From Paenibacillus sp. SYP-B4298 (GTDB taxonomy: Bacteria; Bacillota; Bacilli; Paenibacillales; Paenibacillaceae): a stretch of 64,000 bases of DNA. Below are positions 45,331-54,872 of this stretch, piece after piece; positions within the stretch are counted from its first letter, which is position 1, and every line of letters starts with the position of its first letter. The notes under the pieces are model-generated. The model was not told where the DNA came from. It did not search any database and saw only the letters and a list, made by a program, of their open reading frames with translations. The stretch covers positions 1,720,001-1,784,000 of the forward strand of contig NZ_CP115484.1 of NCBI RefSeq assembly GCF_027627475.1, in the 5' to 3' direction. Made by a program: the position numbers and the translations under genes.

Positions 45331-47006
45331 TGCAAACGCTCCTCTCGTTGGCTGCTTGCCAATTCATCCATATGAAGCACACGGTGGGCGGTGGGCGGAA
45401 TCTCCGAGCGGTCGGTAATCAGCTCGATGACCGTGGTCTGTCTGGAATCCAGTGCCTGTCGCAATCCCGCCGCGAATTGCTCGGCGGTCTCGCAGCGAAT
45501 GCCAGTTGCGCCAAGCGATTCAGCGAACATCGCCACGTCCATGGGCACCTCATACAATGTGCCATCCGTGCGCCCTGTTGTTTTCTGCATTCCCTTGAGC
45601 GCCATATCAAGCTGCATGTTGTTGACGACGATGAAAATAACCGGTAGACCCCGGCATACGCTGGTATGAATCTCGGCACCGAGCATCATGAAGCATCCGT
45701 CACCTGTGATGCACACGATGGTCTCATTTGGGGAAGCGGCTTTGGCTCCAATCGCCATGCCGATGGCATTGCCCATGCAGGCAAAGTAGGCGTCGAAGAT
45801 GAAGCTGCCGGGCTTTTGAACGTTATACCATTTGACAGCATGAAAGCCGTGGCTGCCATCATCGACGAACAAGGTATGGTCGTATGGCAGCAACGAGCTC
45901 ATCGTCTGTAGAACGGAGGCAAGAGACAGATCCGTCAGTTGAGGGAGAGGCTCGGCATAGGGCGTCGGCTGTGCGCTTGAATTGGCGGGCAGCGGCGCGG
46001 GTGAGCTGGGAAGCTTCCTTAGAAGGCATTGCAAATTAGCGCGCAGGTCTCCGGTAACCGGGATGGTGTGGGGAGAGGATAGGATTTTCCCGACAAAGGT
46101 GGGATCAGAGTCGAATTGGAGGAGTGTCCTGGGATGATTCTCGGGCTTGAGGTTGCAGATGGTCATGTCGCTCAGTCGTGAGCCGAGAACAACATACAGG
46201 TCGCTGTGATTGAGCAAGCGGTCTCCATGCGCGCAGCCGCCGACTCCGATCGGCCCGTGGTATAGCGGATGATCCCAGACGATTGCTCCCTTCCCGCCCG
46301 GGGAGGTGACCACAGGAATCTGGCAGGTCTCGGCGAGCTGGAGCAGCTCTGAGTGCGCACCCGCCCGGTTGATGCCCTTGCCCGCAATGATGAGCGGACG
46401 CTCCGCATTGAGGATGGCTTGAATAGCGTGATCATGGTTGCCGAGGCTGACCAGAGGTTCAGGCTGAGGGAGATGGATCGAGCAGGAGGCCAGCTTCTCA
46501 GTCTGCACATCAAACGGCAGGCATAGATGGACAGGGCCTCGGACAGAACCAAACGCAAGCGAAAGGGCGTGAGTGACCAGGGTGCCAAAGTGATCGCCGC
46601 GCTCAACCAGCTTGCTATACAGCGTGGCGGGGCGAAACATCTCCGCCAGATCGGCCAGATACGATGAGGAGTCCTGGCATTGGGGGATGCCGAGCTCCTG
46701 TATGGACTGGTGTCCGGTAAGGAACAGCACCGGGAGATGATTGGCCTTGGCATGAGCAGCAGCCGTAAGCAGGTTGGTGCCTCCGGGGCCAGAAGTGCCG
46801 ATGGCGACCCCGAGCTTCCCACTCTTGAGTGCATAGCCCGCTGCCTCAAAGCCTGAGCTTGCTTCATGCCGTCCGGGGATAAATTCAATACCGTAATCCA
46901 CCATTTTCAGCACCACGGGACAGACCGATTTGCCAATGATGCCAAAGCTCCTGGTGACGCCCAGACTGCATAATGCTTCAGCTAAATAATCTGCTACTGA
47001 TCTCAT
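45327..47006 (-). CDS. thiamine diphosphate-dependent enzyme (acetolactate synthase-like)
   Basis: 559 residues in the three-domain order of the acetolactate synthase/benzoylformate decarboxylase superfamily. Visible are the cofactor-activating Glu48 in GRHEASSGFEAAGYA, GTSGPGGTNLLTA, a central domain (about 180-315), and the ThDP-Mg motif GDGCFMMLGAEIHT ending in VNN (about 432-460). Which 2-oxo acid is used cannot be read. The ATG at 47006 has AGGAGG 8 nt upstream; the frame is open 19 codons further up without support. It is first in a two-gene operon with the CMD-family gene, behind a promoter that carries a perfect operator palindrome. Confidence 0.9.
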   Translation of the reverse strand: MRSVADYLAEALCSLGVTRSFGIIGKSVCPVVLKMVDYGIEFIPGRHEASSGFEAAGYALKSGKLGVAIGTSGPGGTNLLTAAAHAKANHLPVLFLTGHQSIQELGIPQCQDSSSYLADLAEMFRPATLYSKLVERGDHFGTLVTHALSLAFGSVRGPVHLCLPFDVQTEKLASCSIHLPQPEPLVSLGNHDHAIQAILNAERPLIIAGKGINRAGAHSELLQLAETCQIPVVTSPGGKGAIVWDHPLYHGPIGVGGCAHGDRLLNHSDLYVVLGSRLSDMTICNLKPENHPRTLLQFDSDPTFVGKILSSPHTIPVTGDLRANLQCLLRKLPSSPAPLPANSSAQPTPYAEPLPQLTDLSLASVLQTMSSLLPYDHTLFVDDGSHGFHAVKWYNVQKPGSFIFDAYFACMGNAIGMAIGAKAASPNETIVCITGDGCFMMLGAEIHTSVCRGLPVIFIVVNNMQLDMALKGMQKTTGRTDGTLYEVPMDVAMFAESLGATGIRCETAEQFAAGLRQALDSRQTTVIELITDRSEIPPTAHRVLHMDELASSQREERLQ

Positions 47007-47092
47007 TAAGCTGCACCTCCTGAAGATGGTATACATACCGAATGCACAGTACTCTATTTGCAAGTGAATATATGGATATTACACATTTTGTA

Positions 47093-47131
47093 ATTTTATG
47101 AAACATAAAATATAATTGTAAACGTTTACAA
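47093..47131 (-). promoter_or_regulatory. promoter with cre/LacI-type operator for the ThDP operon
   Basis: The 18-bp perfect palindrome ATTGTAAACGTTTACAAT (47115-47132) fits the catabolite responsive element consensus TGWAARCGYTWNCW exactly. On the minus strand TTTACA (47122-47117) and TAAAAT (47098-47093) at 18 bp form the promoter, so the palindrome covers the -35 box. This predicts repression by CcpA or a LacI-family protein. Confidence 0.7.
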
Positions 47132-47291
47132 TATATAGAAAATTAAAAGCTGACATAATATTGTCAAGTTTCATGTGCTATGATGGCGGAATAGAGAACG
47201 ACTGCAGCTTTCATCTGTTGGTATGCGTAACATCGCTAATATGGATAGCGCGTAGCTTGGGGGATGCCGTTCAATAAGAGGAGGGGGCCAG

Positions 47292-48392
47292 ATGGCGGAG
47301 CCATTGAAGGCAGTGTACAACGTATCATTTTTGGAGGAGTTTGCAGACAAGGTGAAGCGGGCATGGGCGCCGTTCCCGGCCGAGCGATTTGTTGCGGAGG
47401 TAACGGCAGGGTCATGGGAGGAGCTGGAGCTGAAGGGCAGGATGCGTAAAATCAGCACCGTGCTGGGGGAGCATTTGCCTAAGGCGTATGAAGAAGCACT
47501 GTCCGTCCTCTATGCCATTGATGCTAGCTGTGTGGGTTTTCCCTATCTGTTCTTCCCGGATTTTGTGGAGGTATACGGACAGGAGGAGCACAAATTCAAT
47601 CTGTCGATGCAAGCCTTGGAGCGCTTCACCAGCAAGTCATCATCCGAGTTCGCGGTACGGCCTTTTTTGCTGCGTGATCCAGAGCTGATGATGCGCCAGA
47701 TGAGCAACTGGGCGCAAAGCCGCGACGAGCATATCCGCAGGCTGGCAAGCGAGGGATGTCGACCCCGGCTTCCATGGGGACAAGCTCTGCCGATGTTCAA
47801 GCATGATCCCTCGCCGATCATCCCGATACTGGAGCAGTTGAAGTCAGATGTCTCGCTGTATGTGCGGAAGAGTGTAGCCAATAATCTGAACGACATTGCC
47901 AAGGATAACCCGGAGACTGTGCTCGATCTGGCAGCGGAGTGGCTCGGAAGCCATCCCCATACGGACTGGATCATGCGTCATGGCTGCAGGACGCTCATCC
48001 GCAAGGCTCATCCAAGGGCGCTGGAGTTGTTTGGCTATACCGCGGCAGATTCGAGTCAGGAACTGGCAGTGGCCGAGCTGACGGCTATGCCGAATACGAT
48101 TGCGATCGGCGGGAGCTGTGAGCTATCCTACCAACTGCGTGTGCGGGAGGGGGAGCCGGTTCGGATTCGTATCGAGTATGCGATCGATTTTGTCAAGTCA
48201 GGGGGACGGGTCTCGCGCAAGCTGTTCTTGCTATCGGATAAAACCGTGGCAGGCGGGCATACGGTGCGCGGCGTGCGTCAGCATCGCTGGGCGAATCTGA
48301 CCACGCGCCGCCACTATCCGGGCTTACACCGGATCGTACTCCTCGTGAACGGGAGGGAGCTGGCCGAGACATCGGTGATGCTGGAGGAATGA
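47292..48392 (+). CDS. AlkC-like DNA alkylation repair protein
   Basis: 366 residues. The first ~245 residues are HEAT-like helical repeats with the family motif YVRKSVANNLNDIAKDNP and the preceding CRPRLPWGQALP. The last ~110 residues form an Ig-like beta domain (YQLRVREGEPVRIRIEYAI ... HYPGLHRIVLLVNG). This two-part build is that of AlkC glycosylases, which remove 3-methyladenine without base flipping. GAGGAGGGG lies 9 nt upstream of the ATG. It diverges from the ThDP operon across a 285-nt AT-rich region that holds the operator palindrome. Confidence 0.85.
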   Translation: MAEPLKAVYNVSFLEEFADKVKRAWAPFPAERFVAEVTAGSWEELELKGRMRKISTVLGEHLPKAYEEALSVLYAIDASCVGFPYLFFPDFVEVYGQEEHKFNLSMQALERFTSKSSSEFAVRPFLLRDPELMMRQMSNWAQSRDEHIRRLASEGCRPRLPWGQALPMFKHDPSPIIPILEQLKSDVSLYVRKSVANNLNDIAKDNPETVLDLAAEWLGSHPHTDWIMRHGCRTLIRKAHPRALELFGYTAADSSQELAVAELTAMPNTIAIGGSCELSYQLRVREGEPVRIRIEYAIDFVKSGGRVSRKLFLLSDKTVAGGHTVRGVRQHRWANLTTRRHYPGLHRIVLLVNGRELAETSVMLEE

Positions 48393-48466
48393 GGACTGGC
48401 ATTCATCATGCTCCACAAGTTACAATATTATGGAAATGATTCTATTGTCTTGGAGGGGCGGCAAGG

Positions 48467-48901
48467 ATGAATTCAAATCTTACCTTTACACGTATTGGAT
48501 ACGCTTATGTGCCAACGACACATATCGACAGCTCGATCGAATGGTATACGAAGCATTTGCAATGTAAGCTGGTTCAAAAATTCGAGGATCGCGGCTCCAT
48601 GATTGCTGTATTGCATTTTCCACATCTCCATTCGGCGGCGCTGCTGCTAGTGGAGACGGAAGATGATCGACCCTTGTATCTGGCGCGCAACGGCCGACCC
48701 TTTCCGATTCTGGCCTTCAACTGCCCGGACATCGAGGGGACGCACCGCCGACTGAAGCTTGGAGGAGTTGAGGTGGAGCCGTTGCAGTCGCTCGGAGAAG
48801 GAGAGGCCAAGTACTTTTATTTCCGCGATGACGCGGGCAATTACTTGGAGGCTGCCTGGTCAATCTGGGACCCGGAGGATGAGCTGCGCGAGCAGCAATA
48901 G
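48467..48901 (+). CDS. VOC/glyoxalase family protein
   Basis: 144 residues of the vicinal-oxygen-chelate fold, two beta-alpha-beta-beta-beta halves (FTRIGYAYVPTTHIDSSIEW and PILAFNCPDIEGTHRRLKLG). The family includes glyoxalase I, bleomycin-binding and dioxygenase proteins; the reaction is not readable. GGAGGGG lies 8 nt before the ATG. It is 74 nt downstream of the AlkC-like gene and possibly co-transcribed. Confidence 0.85.
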   Translation: MNSNLTFTRIGYAYVPTTHIDSSIEWYTKHLQCKLVQKFEDRGSMIAVLHFPHLHSAALLLVETEDDRPLYLARNGRPFPILAFNCPDIEGTHRRLKLGGVEVEPLQSLGEGEAKYFYFRDDAGNYLEAAWSIWDPEDELREQQ

Positions 48902-48966
48902 CTGCAAGGACCAACACGCTACATGAGTGAAAGGCTATGTACTGTTATATGGCGAGCTGCCTTTGA

Positions 48967-48995
48967 TTGCAGTGGGCTGTATCTGTGACTATAAT
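48967..48995 (+). promoter_or_regulatory. msrAB promoter
   Basis: TTGCAG (48967-48972), 17-bp spacer, perfect TATAAT (48990-48995). It gives a leader of ~115 nt. Confidence 0.7.
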
Positions 48996-49116
48996 GGAAG
49001 CAAGGAACATGAACAGCCAGGATGGCGCAGCCAGCCGCTCCAGCACGATACCGGTAAGGGAGCGGGTGTCCTGCGTCCTGCCTGCATCATAACGGCAAGA
49101 AAGCGGTGAAGTGAAG

Positions 49117-50085
49117 ATGACAGAGTTAGAACAGAAAGGTCTGGAGCTGGCAACATTTGCAGGGGGATGCTTCTGGTGCATGGTTAAGCCGTTCGATGAG
49201 CAGCCAGGCATTGAGAAGGTCGTCTCCGGTTACATCGGCGGTCATACGGAGAATCCAACCTATGAAGAAGTATGCAGCGAGACGACAGGGCATGCTGAGG
49301 CCGTACAGATTACATTCGACCCGCAGCAGTTCCCCTATGAGAGGCTGCTCGGACTGTTCTGGCAGCAGATCGATCCGACCGATGCCGGCGGGCAATTCCA
49401 TGACCGGGGCAATTCCTATCGCACAGCTATCTTCTACCATAACGAGCGCCAGCGGGAATTGGCTGAGCAGTCCAAGCGGGAGCTGGAGAACAGTGGGCGG
49501 TTCGATCGTCCGATCGTAACCGAGATTACGCCGGCCGGTGTCTTCTATCCGGCTGAGGATTACCATCAGCACTACTACAAGACGAACCCGCTCCGCTACA
49601 AAATGTACAGAAAGGGCTCGGGGCGTGATGCATTCATTAAGCAGCACTGGAGCTACAAGAAGGATGAGGCGCAACTGCGCGAACGACTGACACCGCTCCA
49701 ATATGAAGTGACACAGAACAGTGCGACCGAGCCGCCATTTCGCAATGAGTTCTGGGACCACAAGGGTGAGGGAATCTATGTCGATATCGTCTCCGGCGAG
49801 CCGTTGTTCAGCTCCAGAGACAAGTTCGACTCCGGCTGCGGCTGGCCAAGCTTTACCCGACCGCTGCATGATGCCTCGATCGTCGAGGAGATGGATCTGA
49901 CCCATGGAATGGTGCGTACCGAGGTTCGCAGCAAGGAGGGGGACTCCCATCTGGGTCATGTGTTCCATGATGGTCCTGCGCCGGGAGGGTTGCGCTATTG
50001 CATCAACTCTGCGGCGTTGCGTTTCATTGCGAAGGAGGATCTGGAGAAGGAAGGCTATGGCGAGTATCGCTCTTGGTTAGACTGA
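49117..50085 (+). CDS. msrAB: bifunctional peptide methionine sulfoxide reductase MsrA/MsrB
   Basis: 322 residues. The N-terminal MsrA domain carries GCFWC (17-21; catalytic Cys18) and [24 protein letters not shown]. The C-terminal MsrB domain (about 185-315) has [20 protein letters not shown] and the catalytic Cys in [11 protein letters not shown] (~293). The zinc-binding CxxC pairs of many MsrB enzymes are absent. The fusion reduces both S and R forms of oxidised methionine in the cytoplasm. The ATG at 49117 is preferred over the GTG at 49111 because GGTGA has proper spacing only to the ATG. Confidence 0.95.
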   Translation: MTELEQKGLELATFAGGCFWCMVKPFDEQPGIEKVVSGYIGGHTENPTYEEVCSETTGHAEAVQITFDPQQFPYERLLGLFWQQIDPTDAGGQFHDRGNSYRTAIFYHNERQRELAEQSKRELENSGRFDRPIVTEITPAGVFYPAEDYHQHYYKTNPLRYKMYRKGSGRDAFIKQHWSYKKDEAQLRERLTPLQYEVTQNSATEPPFRNEFWDHKGEGIYVDIVSGEPLFSSRDKFDSGCGWPSFTRPLHDASIVEEMDLTHGMVRTEVRSKEGDSHLGHVFHDGPAPGGLRYCINSAALRFIAKEDLEKEGYGEYRSWLD

Positions 50086-50125
50086 CGGCTTAGGGCTTGG
50101 AAGGCGATTGACAGAGAGTAGGCAC

Positions 50126-50174
50126 AGGGACTGCTAGCGTGACGCCATGGAGCGCTCATACGGCAGTCCCTTTT
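50126..50174 (+). terminator. msrAB terminator
   Basis: AGGGACTGC (50126-50134) pairs with GCAGTCCCT (50163-50171); TTTT ends at 50174. The loop is long (28 nt). Confidence 0.6.
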
Positions 50175-50375
50175 GAGATAGAGAGCCACTTAACTTTATT
50201 GCTGCTCGTAGCTTCTCCCAAGCTGATAGGCTCGCTCCAGCAGGCCGGTGATGTGCTCCGGGGAGCTGGATATCCGAATCTTCTCAACTATAGCTACAAC
50301 TGACGAAGGCTCTCCTCATGGAGCGGACGGAACAGAATCCGTAGGCCAAATCCAGAGAAGAGCCATGTGTCATAC

Positions 50376-50684
50376 CTAGCGATAGACGAACAGAAACACA
50401 TAGGAGAGCGACAGCACCCATAGCATGGGCAGTCCGTTAAATATGCGCGCCGCCTTGAATTTGTGCAGATGGTAGGTCAGCCAGCCGAATAGTGCGGCTA
50501 GACAGCCTACAAATGGATAGATCCAGATCAGCACATACAGCATCAACCGCCCGAATTGGCCGTTCGCTGGCGGCCCATCCACCAATATGCCCGACATCAT
50601 TGCTGTCATGAACCATACGGGCACAAACAAAATATAAAGCAGTTGACATCCCCAAAGAATCAGTGCCGTATTTGTGTTTTTCAT
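50376..50684 (-). CDS. small membrane protein, 102 aa
   Basis: Not recognised. Three hydrophobic segments (about 8-32, 48-70, 80-102) predict a small integral membrane protein. The ATG at 50684 is used; a TTG two codons earlier is possible. The Shine-Dalgarno is weak (GGAAG ~13 nt upstream). Codon use is like its neighbours. It diverges from the ABC exporter. Confidence 0.65.
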   Translation of the reverse strand: MKNTNTALILWGCQLLYILFVPVWFMTAMMSGILVDGPPANGQFGRLMLYVLIWIYPFVGCLAALFGWLTYHLHKFKAARIFNGLPMLWVLSLSYVFLFVYR

Positions 50685-50951
50685 AGACAATTCAGGAGCT
50701 TCCTTTCCGTTAATTCCTGCCTACGCGCTAGACGCAGGACAGGGCAAGCCTCTGCAATATCATATACGAATTGGCCGCTGCGTTCAATAAGCTCAGCGAA
50801 TTTGGCGGCTGGCTACAGCCTGGAAGTTGGCCTCAAGCAATAATGTCGGGTGCAGGGCAACAAAGTTTCTCTAGACCCACATTGCCAATTGATAGTATTC
50901 TATATGGGGGTAGTTGAGAATGATAATCAAATCATAGAAGGAGAGACAGAA

Positions 50952-52667
50952 ATGATCCGCCGCTTTTTTATGTACTATCGGCCCTATAGGGGGCTGTTCA
51001 TGCTTGATTTTGGTTGCGCCGTCATTGCTGGCTTGCTGGAGCTGGGCTTTCCGATGGCTGTCCAATATTTTGTGGACAAGCTGCTGCCTGATCAGAACTG
51101 GAGCCTGATTATTGCTGCCAGTCTGGCCTTGTTGGCCATCTATGCGTTGAATACGCTGCTTCAGTATATTGTGAATTATTGGGGTCATATGCTGGGCATC
51201 AATATCGAGACGGATATGCGCAGGAAGCTGTTCGACCATATCCAGAAGCTGTCGTTCCGATTTTTCGACAATACGAAGACCGGTCATCTGATGTCGCGGC
51301 TCACCAATGACATGATGCAGATCGGCGAGATGGCGCACCATGGCCCGGAGGATCTATTCATCGCCGTCATGACGCTGCTGGGTTCATTTACACTGATGCT
51401 GTTCATTAACTGGAAGCTGGCCGTGCTCACCTTTATCGTTATTCCGGTCATTATCTGGCTGGTCGTCTTCTTCAACAAGAAAATGACCAAGGCGATTCAC
51501 CAGTTGTTCAAGGATATAGGGGATTTCAATGCCAGGGTGGAGGACAATGTGGGTGGCATCCGTGTCGTACAAGCCTTCTCCAACGAAAAGTTCGAGAAGG
51601 AGCGGTTCAATGAGAACAATGGACGCTTCAGGCTGACTAAGCTCGTCTCCTACAAGCTGATTGCTCTCAACTCGTCCATCAGCTATATGCTGATGCGCTT
51701 TGTCAGCCTGTTCGTCATGGTATGCGGCACCTGGTTCGTCATCCGCGGCGAGCTGACGGCTGGTGAATTTGTCGGCTTCCTGCTGCTGACCAACGTATTC
51801 TTCCGCCCGATCGAGAAGATCAATGCGATTATCGAGAGCTATCCGCAAGGCTTTGCCGGCTTCAAGCGCTATTGCGAGCTGCTGGATACTGAGCCGGATA
51901 TTGCTGATGCGCCTGATGCCATCGAGGCGGCTCCACTGCGGGATAGCATCCGGTATAGCAATGTAGCATTCGGCTACGAGAATGAGAGCAGCGTGCTGGG
52001 CAATATAAGCCTGACGATACACAAGGGCGAGACGGTCGCCTTCGTCGGCCCTTCGGGGGCAGGCAAGACTACGCTCTGCAGTCTACTGCCGCGCTTCTAT
52101 GAGGTCACTGGCGGCTCCATAACGATTGACGGGGTAGATATTCGCCAGATGAAGCTGGCTTCATTGCGCAAGCAGATCGGGATTGTGCAGCAGGATGTAT
52201 TTCTGTTCGCGGGCACGATCCGGGAAAATATCATGTACGGCAAGCTGGATGCTGCGGAGGCGGAGGTATGGGAGGCTGCGCGCAGAGCGCGGCTGGACGA
52301 CTTCATCCGTTCACAGCCGGATGGGCTCGAGACCGTCATCGGCGAGCGCGGGGTGAAGCTCTCCGGCGGACAGAAGCAGCGTCTGGCGATCGCCCGGATG
52401 TTCCTCAAAAATCCGCCGATTCTCATCCTGGACGAGGCCACTTCTGCGCTGGACACCGAGACAGAGGTAGCGATCCAGCAATCGCTGGCCGAGCTGTCCC
52501 AGGGCAGAACAACACTGGTTATTGCCCACCGTCTGGCTACGATTAAAAATGCCGACCGGATCATTGTTGTGACACCGGAAGGGATCGCTGAGGAGGGACG
52601 GCATGAGGAGCTGCTGGAGGTAGGCGGGCACTACAGTCGTCTGCATTACGCGCAGTTCGGCACCTAG
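50952..52667 (+). CDS. ABC exporter, fused permease/ATPase
   Basis: 571 residues: six membrane helices (about 15-310), then the ATPase with Walker A GPSGAGKTTL, signature LSGGQKQR, Walker B ILILDEATSALD and switch His in IAHRLAT. It works as a homodimer, or as a heterodimer if a second half exists elsewhere; none is adjacent. Substrates of such type IV exporters include drugs, lipids and peptides. The ATG at 50952 is chosen for AAGGAG ~9 nt upstream; the frame is open 34 codons further up. Confidence 0.95.
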   Translation: MIRRFFMYYRPYRGLFMLDFGCAVIAGLLELGFPMAVQYFVDKLLPDQNWSLIIAASLALLAIYALNTLLQYIVNYWGHMLGINIETDMRRKLFDHIQKLSFRFFDNTKTGHLMSRLTNDMMQIGEMAHHGPEDLFIAVMTLLGSFTLMLFINWKLAVLTFIVIPVIIWLVVFFNKKMTKAIHQLFKDIGDFNARVEDNVGGIRVVQAFSNEKFEKERFNENNGRFRLTKLVSYKLIALNSSISYMLMRFVSLFVMVCGTWFVIRGELTAGEFVGFLLLTNVFFRPIEKINAIIESYPQGFAGFKRYCELLDTEPDIADAPDAIEAAPLRDSIRYSNVAFGYENESSVLGNISLTIHKGETVAFVGPSGAGKTTLCSLLPRFYEVTGGSITIDGVDIRQMKLASLRKQIGIVQQDVFLFAGTIRENIMYGKLDAAEAEVWEAARRARLDDFIRSQPDGLETVIGERGVKLSGGQKQRLAIARMFLKNPPILILDEATSALDTETEVAIQQSLAELSQGRTTLVIAHRLATIKNADRIIVVTPEGIAEEGRHEELLEVGGHYSRLHYAQFGT

Positions 52668-52700
52668 TCCACTCTCCATTCTCCATTCAAGATGAGCGAC

Positions 52701-52741
52701 AAAGAGCAAGCCTGGGCAGCCGCTGCCTTGGCTTGCTCTTT
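52701..52741. terminator. terminator after the ABC exporter
   Basis: A perfect 12-bp stem AAAGAGCAAGCC / GGCTTGCTCTTT with an inner GGCAGC / GCTGCC pairing. T-run is short. Confidence 0.75.
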
Positions 52742-53093
52742 GTTATGGGCATGGCTGACGGGGTCGACGGAGACGGGGCGCGGGGCAGTCATTCGACTGC
52801 TGAAGCCTGGATACACCTCGCGCCCTCTATGAAGCAAGAGAGTTGAGAAAAGGAGAGTCATAAGGTATAGTCAAATTAACCCACCTTAATGAATACATTC
52901 CATACAAGGGCATGTCTTCAAATTAGTCTCAGGTCGTCTTGCCCGGGACGATAATTTCATATAACTGCCCTTGCCACCCCGAGAAACAGGGACGGCGCAG
53001 TGTTATGTAATCGCCTTCATCTCGATGAGGCTGCTGTTTTATTCACGCTCTGTTGGTATGAAGTCTTCGTAGGAAAAGACAGGGGAGAGAGCA
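52742..53093 (+). other. promoter and leader of the yesMN-type pair
   Basis: 352 nt without a gene. A good promoter is present: TTGAGA (52843-52848), 17-bp spacer, TATAGT (52866-52871), giving a leader of ~215 nt. The leader contains a small hairpin near 53010-53030 (GCCT-CATC / GATG-GGC). No riboswitch class was recognised. Confidence 0.55.
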
Positions 53094-54872
53094 TTGTTTA
53101 ACGATGTGATTACTATATTAAACAACCTGAAGATGAGAACCAAGCTGTATCTATCCTTCATCATCGTCGTTTTTGTGCCGGTATGCATCACCGGGCTCGT
53201 CCTCTTGGGGGAGCTGAGGCTGCTAGCAATCAACAATGCAAGCGAGCAGACCGCAATCAATGTGGAGCGAATCAAAAAAAGAACGAGTGATGTCATCAAT
53301 GTGACAATAGATGCAGCGTATCGCCTTACCAATGATAGTAAACTGACTCATGTGGTGAACAATCGCTACGAGTCTACCTATGAGGTTGTCAATGCTTATC
53401 GGGAATATCAGGATTTTAATGAAATTCTGCGGCTGTACAAGGAAATCAATAATATTCGCTTCTATATGGACAATCCGACCATGCTTGATAACTGGCAGTT
53501 TCTACAGCCTACAGAGCAGATTCGAAGATCGAGCTGGTACCAGCAGGCGGAAGGAAGCAGCTTCAGCAGTTGGCATTATATGCAGGATGAGCGTGACAAA
53601 CAGCACTACTTGAGCCTGGTCAAAAAGATAAGCTTCAACGAGCGACGCACGAGCGGTATTCTGGTGCTGAACGTCAATATGGCGCTGCTGCGTGAGATCG
53701 TAAGCCAGGAGCCGTTCGAGACGATGATCGTCGATGATGGGGGACGGATTGTGGCTGCCAATCGTCCCGGTCGGACCGGGCTGACAGTTGACGACATTGA
53801 TTGGGACTATGATGTCATGCAGGAGGAGAGCGGTGTGTTCCAGTTCGTGCTGGAGGGCAGCAAATCCGAGGTCCGAGTTGAGCGATTGATGCCAGATAGC
53901 AGCGAGAACGGCCTGCGGATCATCTCGGTGTTTGCGATTGATACGATCATGCAGGATGTGAACCGGATTAATAAGCTGGTCTTTGTCGTTATTACCGTGA
54001 GCCTCATCGTCGCCATCGCGCTCATCCACACCTTCTCCGCATTGCTATCCTCGCGCATGCTGCGACTGAGCAAGCAGATGACCCGTGTTGGTACGGGCAA
54101 CCTGAAATCGGTTATGGAGATCGACGGTTATGACGAGATCGGACAGCTCTCCAGACACTTCAATGCGATGGTTGCCAATATTCAGGAGCTCATGGCGGAG
54201 GTAGGGGAGTCCAATCGGCAGAAAAGACTGCTGGAAGCCAAGCAAAGTGAAATTCGGTTCAAAATGATGGCGAGCCAGATTCATCCTCATTTTTTATTTA
54301 ATGCATTGGAATCGATTCGGATGAAGGCTCACTTAAAGGGAGAGAAGGAAATTGCCCGTGTCGTCCGACTGCTCGGCAAGCTGATGCGCCGCAATCTGGA
54401 GGTAGGCAAACGGTACATTACGATCGCTGAAGAATTGAACATGGTCAGTTGTTATCTGGATATTCAAATGTTCCGCCATGAGGATCGCCTCCATTATGCA
54501 TTGCTCATGGACCCGGAGGTTGCTAACGTGGAGCTGCCGCCGCTTATCATTCAACCGCTTGTTGAGAATGCCGTACTGCATGGACTGGAGAACAAGGTGG
54601 GCAGCGGAAGCGTGACTGTCCGGGCGGTTGCTATGAAGGACGATGTGCTGGTTGAGGTCAGTGATGATGGCGTTGGCATGGAGCCTGCCTTAGTACAGCG
54701 GCTTGAGGAGGCATTCGCTGGATTGAATGAGGAGGAGCATAGCCGGATTGGCATGATGAATGTCCATTTGAGACTGGTGCTGTCCTACGGCCCGGAGCAT
54801 GGATTACAGATTGCCAGTGGGCAAGGAATGGGTACACGCATTCGGTTTACGATACCTAACAGGGGGAATTAG
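53094..54872 (+). CDS. YesM-type sensor histidine kinase
   Basis: 592 residues. A first membrane helix (about 18-42) leads an extracellular sensor domain (about 45-290), a second helix (about 293-317), HAMP linker (about 318-370), and a LytS/YesM-type kinase core. The phosphoacceptor region QIHPHFLFNALESIR holds His399 in HFLFN. HATPase motifs IIQPLVENAVLHGL and VSDDGVGM follow. Such kinases sense extracellular carbohydrates or envelope states and partner with YesN regulators. TTG start with AGGGGAGAG upstream. The next gene begins immediately after its stop. Confidence 0.94.
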   Translation: MFNDVITILNNLKMRTKLYLSFIIVVFVPVCITGLVLLGELRLLAINNASEQTAINVERIKKRTSDVINVTIDAAYRLTNDSKLTHVVNNRYESTYEVVNAYREYQDFNEILRLYKEINNIRFYMDNPTMLDNWQFLQPTEQIRRSSWYQQAEGSSFSSWHYMQDERDKQHYLSLVKKISFNERRTSGILVLNVNMALLREIVSQEPFETMIVDDGGRIVAANRPGRTGLTVDDIDWDYDVMQEESGVFQFVLEGSKSEVRVERLMPDSSENGLRIISVFAIDTIMQDVNRINKLVFVVITVSLIVAIALIHTFSALLSSRMLRLSKQMTRVGTGNLKSVMEIDGYDEIGQLSRHFNAMVANIQELMAEVGESNRQKRLLEAKQSEIRFKMMASQIHPHFLFNALESIRMKAHLKGEKEIARVVRLLGKLMRRNLEVGKRYITIAEELNMVSCYLDIQMFRHEDRLHYALLMDPEVANVELPPLIIQPLVENAVLHGLENKVGSGSVTVRAVAMKDDVLVEVSDDGVGMEPALVQRLEEAFAGLNEEEHSRIGMMNVHLRLVLSYGPEHGLQIASGQGMGTRIRFTIPNRGN

